Shown here in pieces: positions 12,277-23,999 of a stretch of 64,000 bases of DNA (its first letter is position 1; the number at the start of each line of letters is the position of its first letter). Both the position numbers and the translations under genes were made by a program. The stretch is from Mermis nigrescens (lineage: Eukaryota > Nematoda > Enoplea > Mermithida > Mermithidae). A model generated the notes under the pieces. That model saw only the letters and a program-made list of their open reading frames with translations, was not told the origin of the DNA and searched no databases. Where the stretch lies: contig JAVLUZ010000255.1 of assembly GCA_036768485.1 (NCBI GenBank), positions 186,001 to 250,000 on the forward strand, read 5' to 3'.

Positions 12277-12564
12277 AAAAACGTCAGAATATGTTTTTGG
12301 CCTGCTACCCAGAGTTTCTGCTCAGGTAGGTCCCCTCATTCTGATATCAATTGTGTGATCGAAAATAAATTCCAGGGTGATTCTGGCGGTGGATACGTTT
12401 GTAAAGAAAGCGAACAGAGTCCAACCACATTAACTGGGATAATTAGTAATCAAAAAATCAATACTTTCCAGTTGTACAATGGTCGAACAGTCTACTCCTA
12501 TTATTCCTACTCGACATTCTTACCGGAACATATGGATTGGGTGAACAAAAAATTGACATCTTAG
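12277..12564 (+). CDS. Trypsin-like protease terminal exon (catalytic Ser), copy A
   Basis: Encodes ICFWPATQSFCSG, then QGDSGGGYVC with the catalytic Ser at 12382-12384, then TGIISNQ and a C-terminal EHMDWVNKKLTS before TAG at 12562-12564. This is the usual S1 ending (GDSGG, then a Trp-containing C-terminal helix). The acceptor is probably AAAG at 12276 (phase 0) or CAG at 12286. Oddities: the residue before QGDSGG is Phe instead of the usual Cys191, with a Cys six residues before that Phe, so the S1-pocket region is atypical. A perfect GTAGGT...TTCCAG pair at 12326-12375 would be a 50-nt intron but breaks the frame if removed. The exon lies about 8.4 kb from the His exon, in the same orientation and order as expected. 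Confidence 0.75.
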   Translation, partial: KNVRICFWPATQSFCSGRSPHSDINCVIENKFQGDSGGGYVCKESEQSPTTLTGIISNQKINTFQLYNGRTVYSYYSYSTFLPEHMDWVNKKLTS

Positions 12565-13920
12565 CTGATGATGATAATGATGATGATAATGGTGTGAAAA
12601 CTTGTAAAACTTGTTGTCCTTGAATTTAATCGACTAATCTAAATTCATTTAATAATTACTATCGCGTTTATGGAGCTTGTTTGCGCTGTTTTAACCCTTT
12701 TCTGCCTAAACTTAGGTTTCTTGACAGTCCAATGTTAACCATCGATTTATAGAATGGCTGATGCAGGCATAAGCGCTCAAGAATTGTGCGAATAGTACGT
12801 TATTACACAGTTTCTAGTCGATTATAGCATTTTTGTAGAAAACGTACTATTTTTATCTATATTTCGCTTTCATTTTACCCCATTTTCCTGAGAGAATTTC
12901 CTACTCTCATATTCTGTGGTCTAGTGCTCATAAACACCCATTACCCGCCATGCATTCCGGTGTCTACCTATTGTATAAATTTGTGCAAGTAAGTTTTTTT
13001 CCTTAGAAGCCATCGACTGATAGATTTAAAGATGACTTATGTATGAATATTGTACTGAATTACTGCCGTGGATAAAATTTTAGACCCTGAAAAAATCTAT
13101 AAAGTAAGATTTACAGAAAATTTAAAAATATATTCGGAAATCGTTAAAATATGGCAAAATTAATAATGAAATAATGTCTAGCTAAACGCTAAAAACTTAT
13201 GATGGCTGAATATCATATAATTGTCAAACGATTGAACATTAAAAGTCATAGAACTGAGCTATTTGAAGAAACGAGATGATTGATTTGCAGATAATAATAA
13301 CTTACATGATTCTTGAAAAGACTAGAAATTCTAATATTGGAAAACTCACGCATGACCTTTTTTATAAGTAACTAAACGCATCTATAAGTTAGTTCAATGT
13401 AGAAGACACGTAAAGAAAAATAGACATATTTCAGACTAACTGCACTTTTTTAGGAATCGTGTGGTCAGTTTCGTACTGTGACTTCACAAATAATATCTGC
13501 TTGAAAAACTGAGTTTTTCTTTATTAAAACAGGGTGTAATTTTTAAAATCTGTTATACAATAAATTGATTATTGAGCGTCAAACAATCAAATATAGTATA
13601 ATGGGTAATCGTTAAGCCGAATTTATGTTTAAATAGTAAGAATGTCCCATCCAGCTCAAAAAGTGCGATGCATATAATGCGTTATATCAAAATTTAAAAT
13701 TATTGCCTCATGCATTCACATATGAGTTTCTAAAACTTTTAAATGTTATAAAAATTAGAATGAAGGCTAGACTCGTTATTCTGACATTTTACTTATCAAA
13801 CTGAAGTTGTACATCGTTCTGAAAGAACAGGGGATTTTTAGTGTATAGTTTACATCTCGACGAACAGCTCATTGTTGAGTGTGCAGAATAAAGCGCGCAA
13901 ACTTAATGTGTGATCCTAAT
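12565..13920. other. 3' flank of gene copy A
   Basis: No gene recognised. A clear AATAAA polyadenylation signal close after the stop codon was not seen. A T-family-like scrap is suspected at about 13760-13900 ('gtgtatagtttacatc', 'attgttgagtgtgc'). Confidence 0.4.
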
Positions 13921-14105
<185 letters not shown>

Positions 14106-14507
14106 TTGATAATGTTGTTCCGGGTATATTCGTACTAAGGAGTTCTTTCGCTAATTTAATTATATTCAAATAAACTAGAAAAATCCGGAAATGTTAGATA
14201 ATGACATTACATACAAAAGATCATCAAATCATTTTAATCGCTCAAATTGACGCCGCTTCCTTCTTTCTCTTCCAGACATCAACTGCCCTTCTATTTCTAC
14301 GTGCAGGCTGACATCATTATTAATGTTGCCTAAATTTGCATGTTTTTCGGTTCTCTACTAATTTTAAGATTTGGCATTACTTCCGCACATAATGTACATG
14401 ACTGGCAATAAATAAATGTTACCGGAACTTGCAGCAATCTGATCGATGCAAAAATAAATATTCCTAAATAATCTTGTAGTATTGCACTTCTCCCCCTTCT
14501 GCATGCA

Positions 14508-15729
14508 TCTATGTATATATTTGTGAAAGTTTGTTTGTATGTTTGTATGTTTGTCCGGGGTTGGCTTCAGCCCCATAGCAGATGGGGGTTGAAATTTCGG
14601 CCCGAGGTCGGCCTACCTATGGGGGTGTAGTAGCGAATTTGAAATTTTGACAAACGCATCCATTGGCCCTGGGCAGGGAGGGAGCGGTGTTTGGCCCCGG
14701 TGCTATAAGCCTCCACGATTTCGGGAGATTGCCGATTTTTTGCTATTTTTTTCAAAACTTAGTTTATACTGTTTGTATAGGGATACCCCGGCCAAGAGGA
14801 GCATGCCTGGCGACAATATGTACATTGTTATATGTTATAGCATTGTTTGGCACTGTGAAACATCAAAATACGGGTTTGACCAAATAATGCTATAATATAG
14901 GCAATTTTAAAAGATAGGCATGGTATGAGATACTATGTGCAACAAGATAGGCAATGCTATAAGATAGGACGTGATATAAGATACCCTGTGCTACAGGATA
15001 GGCAATACTATAAAATAGAACGTTATAAAAGATAACTCATGCTACAAGATAGGCGATGCTATAAGATAAGGAGTGATATAAGATACCCCGAGCTGCAAGA
15101 TAGGCAATGTTATAAGAAAGTATGGGATATAAGATACCCTGTGCTACGAGATAGGCAATGCTATAAGATGGGTGTGATATAGATACCCTGTCTGTGCCAT
15201 AACATGCAGTGATATAAGATAGGAGATACCATCAGCTATAACACATGAGTGATATGAGATATCACGTGATATATGACACCCTTTGCTACAAGAAACAAAA
15301 AATATTTAAAATATCAAAAATATGGTTTGACCAACAAAATTTTCCAAAACATTCGTAAAACATCAAAAATATGGTTTGACGAAAAACATTTTCAAAAACA
15401 TCCCAAAACATCAAAAATATGGGTTTGATTAAAAAAATTTTCCAAAACATCCTAAAACATCGAAAATATGGGTTTTATTAAAAAAATTTTCAGAACATCC
15501 CAGAACATCAAAAATATGATTATGGCTAAACAACTTTCAAAACCATTCTGTAACGTCAAAAATATGGATTTGATCAAAAAAATGGCTGACAAAAGACATT
15601 TTAAAAAAATCAAAAAATAAACTATGGTTACATCAAAAGTCTTGAAAAATAAAAAATACAAGAGACATTTCAATTCCATTAGCTATCAGGTCTAAGTTCA
15701 GCCCGGGCAACGCCGGGCAGCTCAGCTAG
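14508..15729 (+). mobile_element. Non-autonomous Helitron 2 (best preserved copy)
   Basis: Starts with TCTATGTATATATTTGTG after an A and ends with CCCGGGCAACGCCGGG, a CCCGG/CCGGG hairpin, then CAGCTCAGCTAG and a host T. This is the full set of Helitron end signals: 5' TC, 3' hairpin, CTRR, insertion between A and T. Inside are about six 45-50 bp tandem units ('gctataagatagg...gatataagatacc', 14890-15215) and then about 40-bp units ('aaaacatcaaaaatatgg', 15295-15520). No Rep/helicase gene is present, so mobilisation in trans is likely. Confidence 0.92.
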
Positions 15730-16914
15730 TTTAATACATATTAATAACGAAAAACAAAATATAAATAAAATAGAGTAATATCAATTAATAATGAACCGCT
15801 ATTAATGTGTGACGCAGTTTGAATTTTCGAGTATTTATGCGGTCTGACTTAAAGCCTCCGTTTACCATCATTTTTCTGCAGTCAAAGTGCGCCATCATGG
15901 CATAAACTCCTAATGCATATTAAGCTAAAGTTTTTAACATTCTCTGACAGCTATTACTTTCATTTAGTGCAATTTTTTATGCTATTTCTGAATATGTATG
16001 TTATTTTCTGTGAGAAAAATTATGTTTAAAAGAGGTATAATTAAAAAATTATCATAATGCATAAGAATAGGCACCTGTTGGACATTATGCAAAAATAAGA
16101 AAAAGTAGATTTCTGTTGTGTTAAACACATCCAGGGATGCATTCAAAGAGCTGGAAAGGAATAAACCACTAAATTTTCTCATTCGAACCTTATTTTCCCA
16201 TCTTTCATTTTTGTGATATCACTGTAAATAGACCAAAAAATGCTTATTTATTATTGCTCTATAAGTCTTCTTCGAGCTAAAGCAATAAAAACGATGTAAC
16301 TATAGCCAAAATGAGGCTAGACAAAGTTTTGCACTCATGGATAAGGTAAAACAGAAAAAAATGCCACGAAAGTGATTCATTATGCCTCCGGCATAGGACA
16401 CATAAACGGAGGCTTAAATGTCTTCGAAAATAATTTAGTCGGTGCTTGGTGACGTTTAAGGCCATTGGCAGATCGTGCTTTTTTTAACACGAGTTGTCTC
16501 AACGCCGAATTGATTAGCTAAATAGACTCTCAGCAAATGAAACTATTTATGCGCTTATCGATTAGATTAAATAGTAAATCGGCCTTTTATTTTTGCGAAC
16601 TTTAAAATTTACTCTCGTAAAATGTTTTATAATCAGCTTATAAAGCGCTTAGCTCGATCGTCCTCGAATTTATGTTTAACATTTCATTGACTGGTAACCA
16701 ATTCACTAAAATTTTACGATAATGGCCGTAAACAACGCTTTTCAACTCTGAGGAAATCTGTCAGTAAACACATATGGTAACATACCGCAATAATGACAGC
16801 AGTCCAAGAACGAGGAAACGATATTCTTCTGCACATCAGCATTATCTTTTTCATACAAGACAATCTTACCTTATTTGAACAGATGAAAGGTTTCAGCATT
16901 AATTTTAGGCAAAT
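15730..16914. other. Intergenic stretch with a piggyBac-type fragment
   Basis: Mostly unrecognised. At about 16290-16350 'ccaaaatgaggctagacaaagttttg' matches the interior of the piggyBac-type elements (for example 46215-46240), so a short fragment of that family is embedded here. No gene seen. Confidence 0.5.
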
Positions 16915-17125
16915 ATTGGGTCAGATTTGTAATCCTGACGTTACATACTAACATTTTGAATAAAATTAAGGTTCTGAAGCGCTCTAAAACTAAATTTAAT
17001 TTTCAGTGTAAACTCCACATGACTACTGGGTGTAAAGAATTCATACAGTCAAAGTCGCAATCCTGACCTTACAGAACGTATTTTGGAAAAATTTACGGTC
17101 CGCAGCGCTCTGGAAATAAAATAAA

Positions 17126-18834
17126 TTTACTATATATTTGTGAAAACGCGTTTGTATGTCCGGGGTTGGCTCCGGCCCCATAATACTTGTTGGGCTGACG
17201 TTTTGGCCCGAGCTCGGTCTACCGGCTGAAGTTGTAGTAGCGAGATTCAAATTTCAACAACCCCATCTATGCACCCTGTATAGGGATAAAGCAGGAGGCG
17301 TCCCTATGCTGCTTAAGCATGGTCCGATTCCAGGACATGACAGATGTTTTGCCAAATTTCGAAAATGGGAATAAATTCAGTTCACACTATTTTCGGGTTA
17401 TGGCACTTCTGCCGCTGCGTGCGTTATAACATAGGATCGGACGTAATATAGCCCACATTATGCTAAATACTATGCGGTACAATGATGTGACCCTGTCTGT
17501 GCCATAATATGCATTGATATATGATAGGAGATACCCTCTGCTATAACGTATTGAGTGATATAAGATATTATGTGATATATGAATCCCTTTGCTATAACAA
17601 ACAAAAAATTTTTAGAACATCGAAAATATGGTTTGACCAAAAAATTTTTCGAAACATCGACAATATTGGTTTGACCAAAAACATTTCCAGAACATCCCAA
17701 AACGTCAAAAATATGATTTCGACTAAAGAATTATCAAAACCATTCTGGTACGTCAAAAATATGGATTTGATCAAAAAATGTACAGGGGTGATGCGGGAGG
17801 CGTCCCTATGCTTAACTCTAGCGTTCCCAAGAACTAGGACGGCGTCCTAGCCGATCACTGTTTGGTGATTTTATTTGTTGTATGTTTTGTATGACTACAA
17901 AACTTTGTCTAGCCTCATTTTAGCCCTACTTACATCATTTGAAATGTTCAAGTTGGTAGATAAAATTATACATCCTAAAAATAGCATGTTATTATGATTA
18001 TCATGTAAAAACTTATTATAAAAAAAAGTTGGGCTTCTACTATTTTAATCAGCTACTACAGTCCTAAGATGATATTTTACTCATCTAAAATATACTATTT
18101 GTAATTATTTTATGCATGTCTACCTTATGCCTATGCTTAAGTATAGTAGCAGTTTTTTAGCTATAACTTTATCAGCTTACTTTAGCGAGAAATTGCCAAA
18201 CATATTCAGGAAGAGCTTTGAAAAATTGAACAAAATGATACTAACATTTGCTTTGTTGAGTAAGACTAATTATATTTTAACCTGGCTAGGACAGTTCAAA
18301 GTATCCTAGCATGGGAACCCTTGACTTCAAAAAACACACGGGAATGCGAGAGTTAAGCATTGCCGATTTTGGGACATCAGTTTGCACTATTTTCGGGTTA
18401 CGGTACTTTTGCCGCTGTTTGCGTTATAACATAGGATCCAACGTAATATAGCCTACATAATGCTGCAAGATGAACAATGCTATACGGTACAAGTATGTGA
18501 TATAAGATACCCTGTCTGTACCATAGCATGCAGTGATATAAGATGGAGATACCCTCTGCTATAATATATGAGTGATTTAAGATATCACAGGATATATGAC
18601 ACACTTTGCTACAACAAACAAAAATTTTTGAAACATTAAAAATATGGTTTGACCAAAACAATTTCCAGAACATCCCTAAACCATCAAAAATATGGTTTTG
18701 GCTAAAGAATTTTCACTACCATTCTGTAACGTCGCAAATATAGATCCCAAAAAATAAAAATACATGAGACATCTGAATTCCATATAGCTGTCAGGCGTAA
18801 GTTCAGCCCGGGCAACGCCGGCTAGCTCAGCTAA
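17126..18834 (+). mobile_element. Non-autonomous Helitron 3, carrying a nested element
   Basis: The 5' part ACTATATATTTGTGAAAACG and GTCCGGGGTTGGCTCCGGCC match Helitrons 1 and 2. The 3' end is CCCGGGCAACGCCGG, then CTAGCTCAGCTAA and a T (CTRR with CTAA). It is longer than its relatives because a piggyBac-type element sits in it at 17816-18352 and part of the Helitron interior is duplicated. The flanks on both sides are T-family sequence. Confidence 0.88.
17816..18352 (+). mobile_element. piggyBac-type non-autonomous element M1
   Basis: Flanked by TTAA at 17812-17815 and 18353-18356, the piggyBac target. Ends are inverted: CTCTAGCGTTCCC at the left against GGGAATGCGAGAG at the right. A subterminal palindrome CTAGGACGGCGTCCTAG is near the left end, with a decayed counterpart near the right. 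The uninterrupted TTAA is in Helitron 1 ('ccctatgcttaagcat', about 835-850). Two more copies are at 45763 and 57722. No transposase, so non-autonomous. Confidence 0.9.
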
Positions 18835-20340
18835 TTTATAGTATAAAGAACAGCTTAGCTAATTAGTTGCGCAAACTTCACACAACTACTAGGTGTAGAG
18901 AAAATTAACATTCATGTAATTCTGACGTTACATAAAACATATTTGAATTAAGCTTCCGCAAAGCTCTAGAACCTAATTTTATTTGCACTGTATACCTTGC
19001 ACAACTACAGAATGTAAAAAAGATTTTAGTCGGATTCGGAATCCTAATATTACTCAGATGTTACGATCAGGATTTATGAAGGATTAAGTCTCCACAATAG
19101 AATAAACACGACTAAATATTAGATGTAAACCACTTTACAACGCTGTTAAGTGTAAACAAACGCGCCCATTTGTGTATCACGCTCGCATTTCGAGCACATT
19201 TTTAGACTAGAGATCATGTCCAGACTCAATTACCGGAAAAGCTTGAAGATAAAAACAAAACAGAAACACGTTTGACACACCCAATGTTTGACCTTAAACC
19301 TCCCAAAATAGCTAAATGTCAATGTAAATAAATGCAATTTGGCGTGACCTGTACCTCCTAGAAAGTATATTATTTTTATTATATTCGACTTATGCTGACT
19401 TCTAAACGGAGGAAGTGGCGAACAAAAAATGGACAAAAACGTGTTTTCCGTCATCTGACACATTGCAAACTTTTAAAATCTGAACCTAACTCCTCATTAA
19501 TTGTGAAGAAATTAGGTTTAGGCTACTTTGTATGCTTTGACTTGTAGTACGCTTGTATGTGTAAAAACATCTCTTCTACAAAATATTTGAGATATTTACT
19601 AATCAAAATAGAGAAAAAACGTGTTTTTTCGCCCCTCTTTTATGTCAATATTGCGTTTTTTAAAACGGAATTTACTGCAACATTTAACCCTTAAAAGGTA
19701 CTTTATTTCTGGTTTATCCGATTTAGCCCAACTTATAAGCGGTTAAAGTTAGCAGAGAAATTTTAGACAAAATCTGTCTTTTATATCATCCCCTAGAGTG
19801 TAAAGTGTGAATCCCTAGATATAATCCATATTGAGTGTCAAAAGCTTATAAGGTAATCCGAAAATAGCCCTTTGGCCGTAGTACATTTCGGACGGAAACA
19901 ATGTTTCAGGACTCATACTCGGAGTTGTTGGCAGACAAAAAACTGGCTAAAATGTGTTTTTCACCCTCAGTTTCTCTACACTTTTTAGCTTCCCTCTCCA
20001 GAAATAAGTTACTTTTCAAAACTCTTGTGCTGCATAGACTATACAGATTGCAAAACTGAGTTAGGAAAATTTGGTAAACTGAACAAAATTTAAAAAAGTA
20101 TATGTTATAACGTTACAGTAAGACTTCACACGCTCTTTACGCACTGGATTTTCATTTAAAAAAACAAGAAACACCGGCAGCAAATTTTTTTAATATCAAT
20201 CTTTTGAAAAAAACCGCACAAATATAGAAGTATCCAGGTTGCTGTAAGAGAATAGTCGTAAAATTAGCACCTCGCTGCGATAAACATATAAGATAAAAGA
20301 ACGCCAAGTATATTATAGGTACGCGCTAACCCGCTACCTT

Positions 20341-21270
20341 TGATTTCGCTTCGTCATGACTAGCAAGGTAGCAATACTACAGTAAAGTTCTCGTGTCATA
20401 TTGATTAATAAGGGACACCCGATTCCCTTTGTTCTCATGTACCTGCGTTAAGCACGTATATTTTTATTATTCAATAAAATAACGGATCATGTTTTCCTCT
20501 GAATCATGCAATTTACTAGGTCAAATGCTATTCTGTTAGATATTTTTTGCATATAAAACGGTCACCAGGTGAATACAGCCTTGTTTTATTCCATTTCATT
20601 TATTCTGTCGAATAAGCACCAGGTGCAAGAATCAGTTGCCAAAATGACAACTTAAATAGAAGTGACAACGTAAAACGCTAGATTACGAGATAAATAGAAA
20701 TTTTTTAAAATTTGCACATCTGCATTCAAAATTTGCACATCTGATTCACAAATTTATCACCTACGTTAGGTACATGAAGTTGGTAGGTGCGTGTTTGGGT
20801 AAGTATCAAAACTCGGCTTCACTAATTCAATGTGAAAGATACAAAACTAGATTATGCGATAGTTTGAAATCTTGTATGCAGAGATAATAAATAAGCGAAC
20901 ACACAAATGACGTTTCAATATCAATTGAATTACCTAAATGCACGAGCTAAACATGTAAGCAATATTTACATAAGCTAAGTGAAGACTTTGGTCGATACAA
21001 ACAGCATTTATTTGATGAGTGCTGAAAATCTTAAAAAAACATTGTTGGAAAAAAGTAGCGCATTGAATGAACTTTCGAAAAGAACTATATACTCGTATGT
21101 AAGCCAGGGAGACTCAAAACCTGCAATTCGTGAGAAATACCTATGTATGTAGGCATACAGGAAATTCCTCGCAAATGTTAGCGTTTTTATCGCATTTAAG
21201 CACATGGCAAGATTTGCGCACAATCGAGCAATGTCTAACAAGCAAAATTTCTCGAGCTGGTGTTGCACAT
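20341..21270. other. Unannotated intergenic stretch
   Basis: No gene or clear repeat recognised apart from short local repeats such as 'aaatttgcacatctg' at 20707-20745. Confidence 0.4.
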
Positions 21271-21380
21271 TGAAGTGTCCGTGCCTTAAAGTGTCCGGCC
21301 GGATACCTTAAGACCTTAAAGTGTCCGGTCGGACACTTTAAGGCACCTTGAAGTGTCCGCCTCTGCCTTAAAGTTTCCAG
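21271..21380. repeat. Cluster of CCTTAAAGTGTCCG palindromic units
   Basis: Six or seven copies of CCTTAAAGTGTCCG or its reverse complement in about 110 bp. A near-perfect palindrome at 21314-21343 has 14-bp arms and a 2-base centre. The same unit recurs at 22128-22166. Confidence 0.85.
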
Positions 21381-22144
21381 CTTATGCTGAGTATACGTAC
21401 GCCCACGCATATCACTTGCTGTAAAATTAGGTAATTAGGCATGTACATATACGTACCATGTTCAATGTTTTGAGGTACTTAAATACAAGCAAGCCGATAC
21501 ATTACGGAGAATTCGTTGCATCGTCAGGGCGTCGTTTAGCGGACTTGAGATATAAAATCGATTATAAAAATGACTAAATAAGAGAATTTAGGCTAGTAAA
21601 CTGCACACGGTTCCATTCACTCATGATTCGGAAAAGACATGCTGAGACTTCATTTTGTATATTGCCTACTATGCTACTATTCATAATTGCAACAAAGGGT
21701 CGAAGATTCCCATAACCAAAGTCGTAAATATAAAAATATAAATATAACCAAACATAAATTGTTTATTGCCCTCTCCCCGATTTTGTGCAAAAAAATTGCG
21801 ATTACTAGCCACTTTAGGTGCATTCTTTCAATTTTTGAATAAAAAATAGAAGTTCGCGCACTAACATCTAATGGTCGGCGAACCCTCACCCAACACTTTG
21901 GGCTGATAAATGCCTGCTAATTTACATGAGCAGTGGGCCAAATTCTGTCAGTCAGATGGAGCACAACTTCAAAAAATGCTAAATTATTCAATTCTACGGA
22001 TCTACTAATTTGGAGAGAGACTTTGAATTTTGGAGGTTCGAACCCTATCCTTTTACGTCTACATATGATGCCCACTCTATTCCAATATTTAAATATATTT
22101 TTTCTCGCTTTTAAGCACGTTATTGTGGCCTGGACACTTTAAGG
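21366..22144. mobile_element. Candidate TIR element bounded by CCTTAAAGT(T/G)TCCAG
   Basis: CCTTAAAGTTTCCAG at 21366-21380 and its inverted partner CTGGACACTTTAAGG at 22130-22144 (one mismatch) bound 779 bp with no recognised gene. The ends are the same unit as the palindrome cluster just outside. No target-site duplication was confirmed, and the superfamily is unknown. Confidence 0.5.
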
Positions 22145-22449
22145 TAAATCCTGACACTTTAAGGTGTGACACCCGACTTCATTAGATATGCAGTATGTAC
22201 ATTGAGCGACCTGAATTCCGTTGTACCCATGCGCATAAAGAATATGTGATACATGTGTGGTCTCAGCTAATCAGAAGAGTGGACCGCTAGTGTCATGTCA
22301 TATTGCCATTTAATTATTCAGGGTGTCGCCATTGCTTTAAAATACGCGCTTGATGGGAGAAACATTTCTCTTGCCAGGGAAATTTTGATGGGAGTAACCT
22401 TTCTCCCACTGTGGGGAACACTAGTAGGATTTACGATTTGGCCCCAGCT

Positions 22450-23200
22450 ATGGCATTCAAGCCTACAAAAGTCACAAAATATGCTTAAAACCACACTTTT
22501 TCTAAGCAACACAAAAATCGAAGTTTATTCTGCGGCCTTTGAAAGAAAGATGGATAATCTTAAAATAATTTTCACTCATCGACATAATAGCTTGCAAGCA
22601 TATTACTTAATGTGAGTTTTGCAGATTGCATTTAATTCTGAGTTTCGTCATACTTTGGCTTACAGAAAACAAAGTGAAATGCTTTTAGCAAATGTATTAT
22701 TAAGTAATTAGTATTTCATTATTAAAGTTAGCATGTCACTGAGAAGATGCAGTCATTCTAAGTGTCAAAGTGCAGGTGACATAGACATCAAATTTATTAA
22801 TCCATTTTCAACAGCTATAAACCAATATTACGCTCATTTGACTTTGCTTAATTTACGACTCACAAGGACTTTCACCCAATTTAATCCACACAATTGGGCT
22901 GTAAGTGTAGAGTGGAAGTCCGATGCAATTTTGTCTGTTCAGCAATGGGAAAGTTCATCATTGATTGCTTTGGTAAGGCTATTTGATTTAAGCTATCCAT
23001 CCTTTGTTTTCTTTCTTCAGATCAAAGTTCTGTTTCCCTATGCAGGCCGCAGAATATACTACGATTTTCGCGTTGCTTAGAAAAAGTGTCATTTTCAGCA
23101 TATTTGTGACTCTTGAAGGCTTGTATGCCAATGCTGAGCATATTTTTCTGTGGCTTCTGTAGGCAAAGTAGCTTATTTCCTAGTCCTCAAGTTTTATATC
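22450..23200. mobile_element. A-family long-TIR element A1
   Basis: The left arm in reverse ('aagcaacacaaaaatcg...ttctgcggcc', to about 22545) and the right arm ('ggccgcagaatatactacg', from 23044) face each other. The interior at 22555-22790 matches the reverse complement of the interior of A5 (62935-63150), so the central segment is inverted between copies. No coding recognised. Confidence 0.75.
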
Positions 23201-23605
23201 ATATGAGGATTGAAAGTTTAAGTCAGATCGTCGTATATCGACAACAACTGCTTGAAGATGGGCAATAAATAATTATGATTTAAATTGTTTCTCATCAGGC
23301 TCTACTCAATGAAGATATGAAAGAATTAAAAAACTTAAAATTTCACTCATATTTAAAAATCTATGCCAAAAAACCTATTTTCCAAAATAATGTGATTTGA
23401 AAACAGATGAGCATTGATGTTAAGCAATGAAAATTGCTAAGTATTCAATAGAAATTGTTGCCTTAAACTCTAATTTTTCTAAGTCACTGTTTGCTATGAC
23501 GACAAAAAACAAGTGACCCGTCTTTTTTTGTCCACTTGCATAAATAAATTACTTACTCAATCAAATGTCATTATTTGTTTATTCTGATCATGTTGTGGTC
23601 ATTAA

Positions 23606-23998
23606 GCACCTTAGTTAATATTTGGTTTCCAGTAGCTTCAAGCGAAGAAACCCGACATCACATACTAGTGTATTATTATAAGTGTGCACATACTGAATCT
23701 GCGAACCTTCGCGCTGTTCACACTAGTTTTGGGGAACTGTGCACGTAAAACACTAATGCCAACAATTTTTGAGGTTTTATGCTTTCTAAATAAACTCCTA
23801 AGAATTAATAACTATTATGCTTCCCAGTCTTTATGCATATTGGACTGCTGCACATTTGTTTAAGTCATGCCAGTCGGGGACATCATGTGCTGCTTTCAAT
23901 CTTGATGAGTAAACCAGTGATTGGCTTCTTCTATGCTCAAAAGCTCCTGTTAGCTCAATTAAATGTAGACCGACTCAAAAAGATATAAAAACTCAATA
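23606..23998 (+). repeat. Direct repeat unit D1
   Basis: About 390 bp ('tttccagtagcttcaagcg' to 'gatataaaaac') repeated at 25577-26690 around a hAT MITE. It carries the uninterrupted MITE target 'cccgacatcacatactag' at 23651-23668. No gene. Confidence 0.8.
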
Positions 23999-23999
23999 G

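Larger units (their letters stand above)
16915..20340 (-). mobile_element. T-family repeat T3, host of a nested insertion
   Basis: T-family sequence runs over 16915-17125 and resumes at 18835, directly after Helitron 3. It carries 'taatcctgacgttacat' and 'gtgtaaag' phrases and ends at 'tattataggtacgcgctaacccgctacc' near 20340. Same orientation as T1. No coding recognised. Confidence 0.65.

Noticed and set aside
14890..15215. Regularly spaced repeats resembling a CRISPR array
   Set aside because: The units are imperfect tandem repeats without unique spacers, inside a Helitron, in a eukaryotic context.
21905..22055. Possible tRNA gene or tRNA-derived SINE, from a GGTTCGAACCC box near 22036
   Set aside because: The T-stem pairs poorly, and no convincing D-arm or acceptor stem could be placed.
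22295..23080. Two 106-115 codon frames
   Set aside because: Both overlap the arms or centre of an A-family element and are not kept in the sibling copies.
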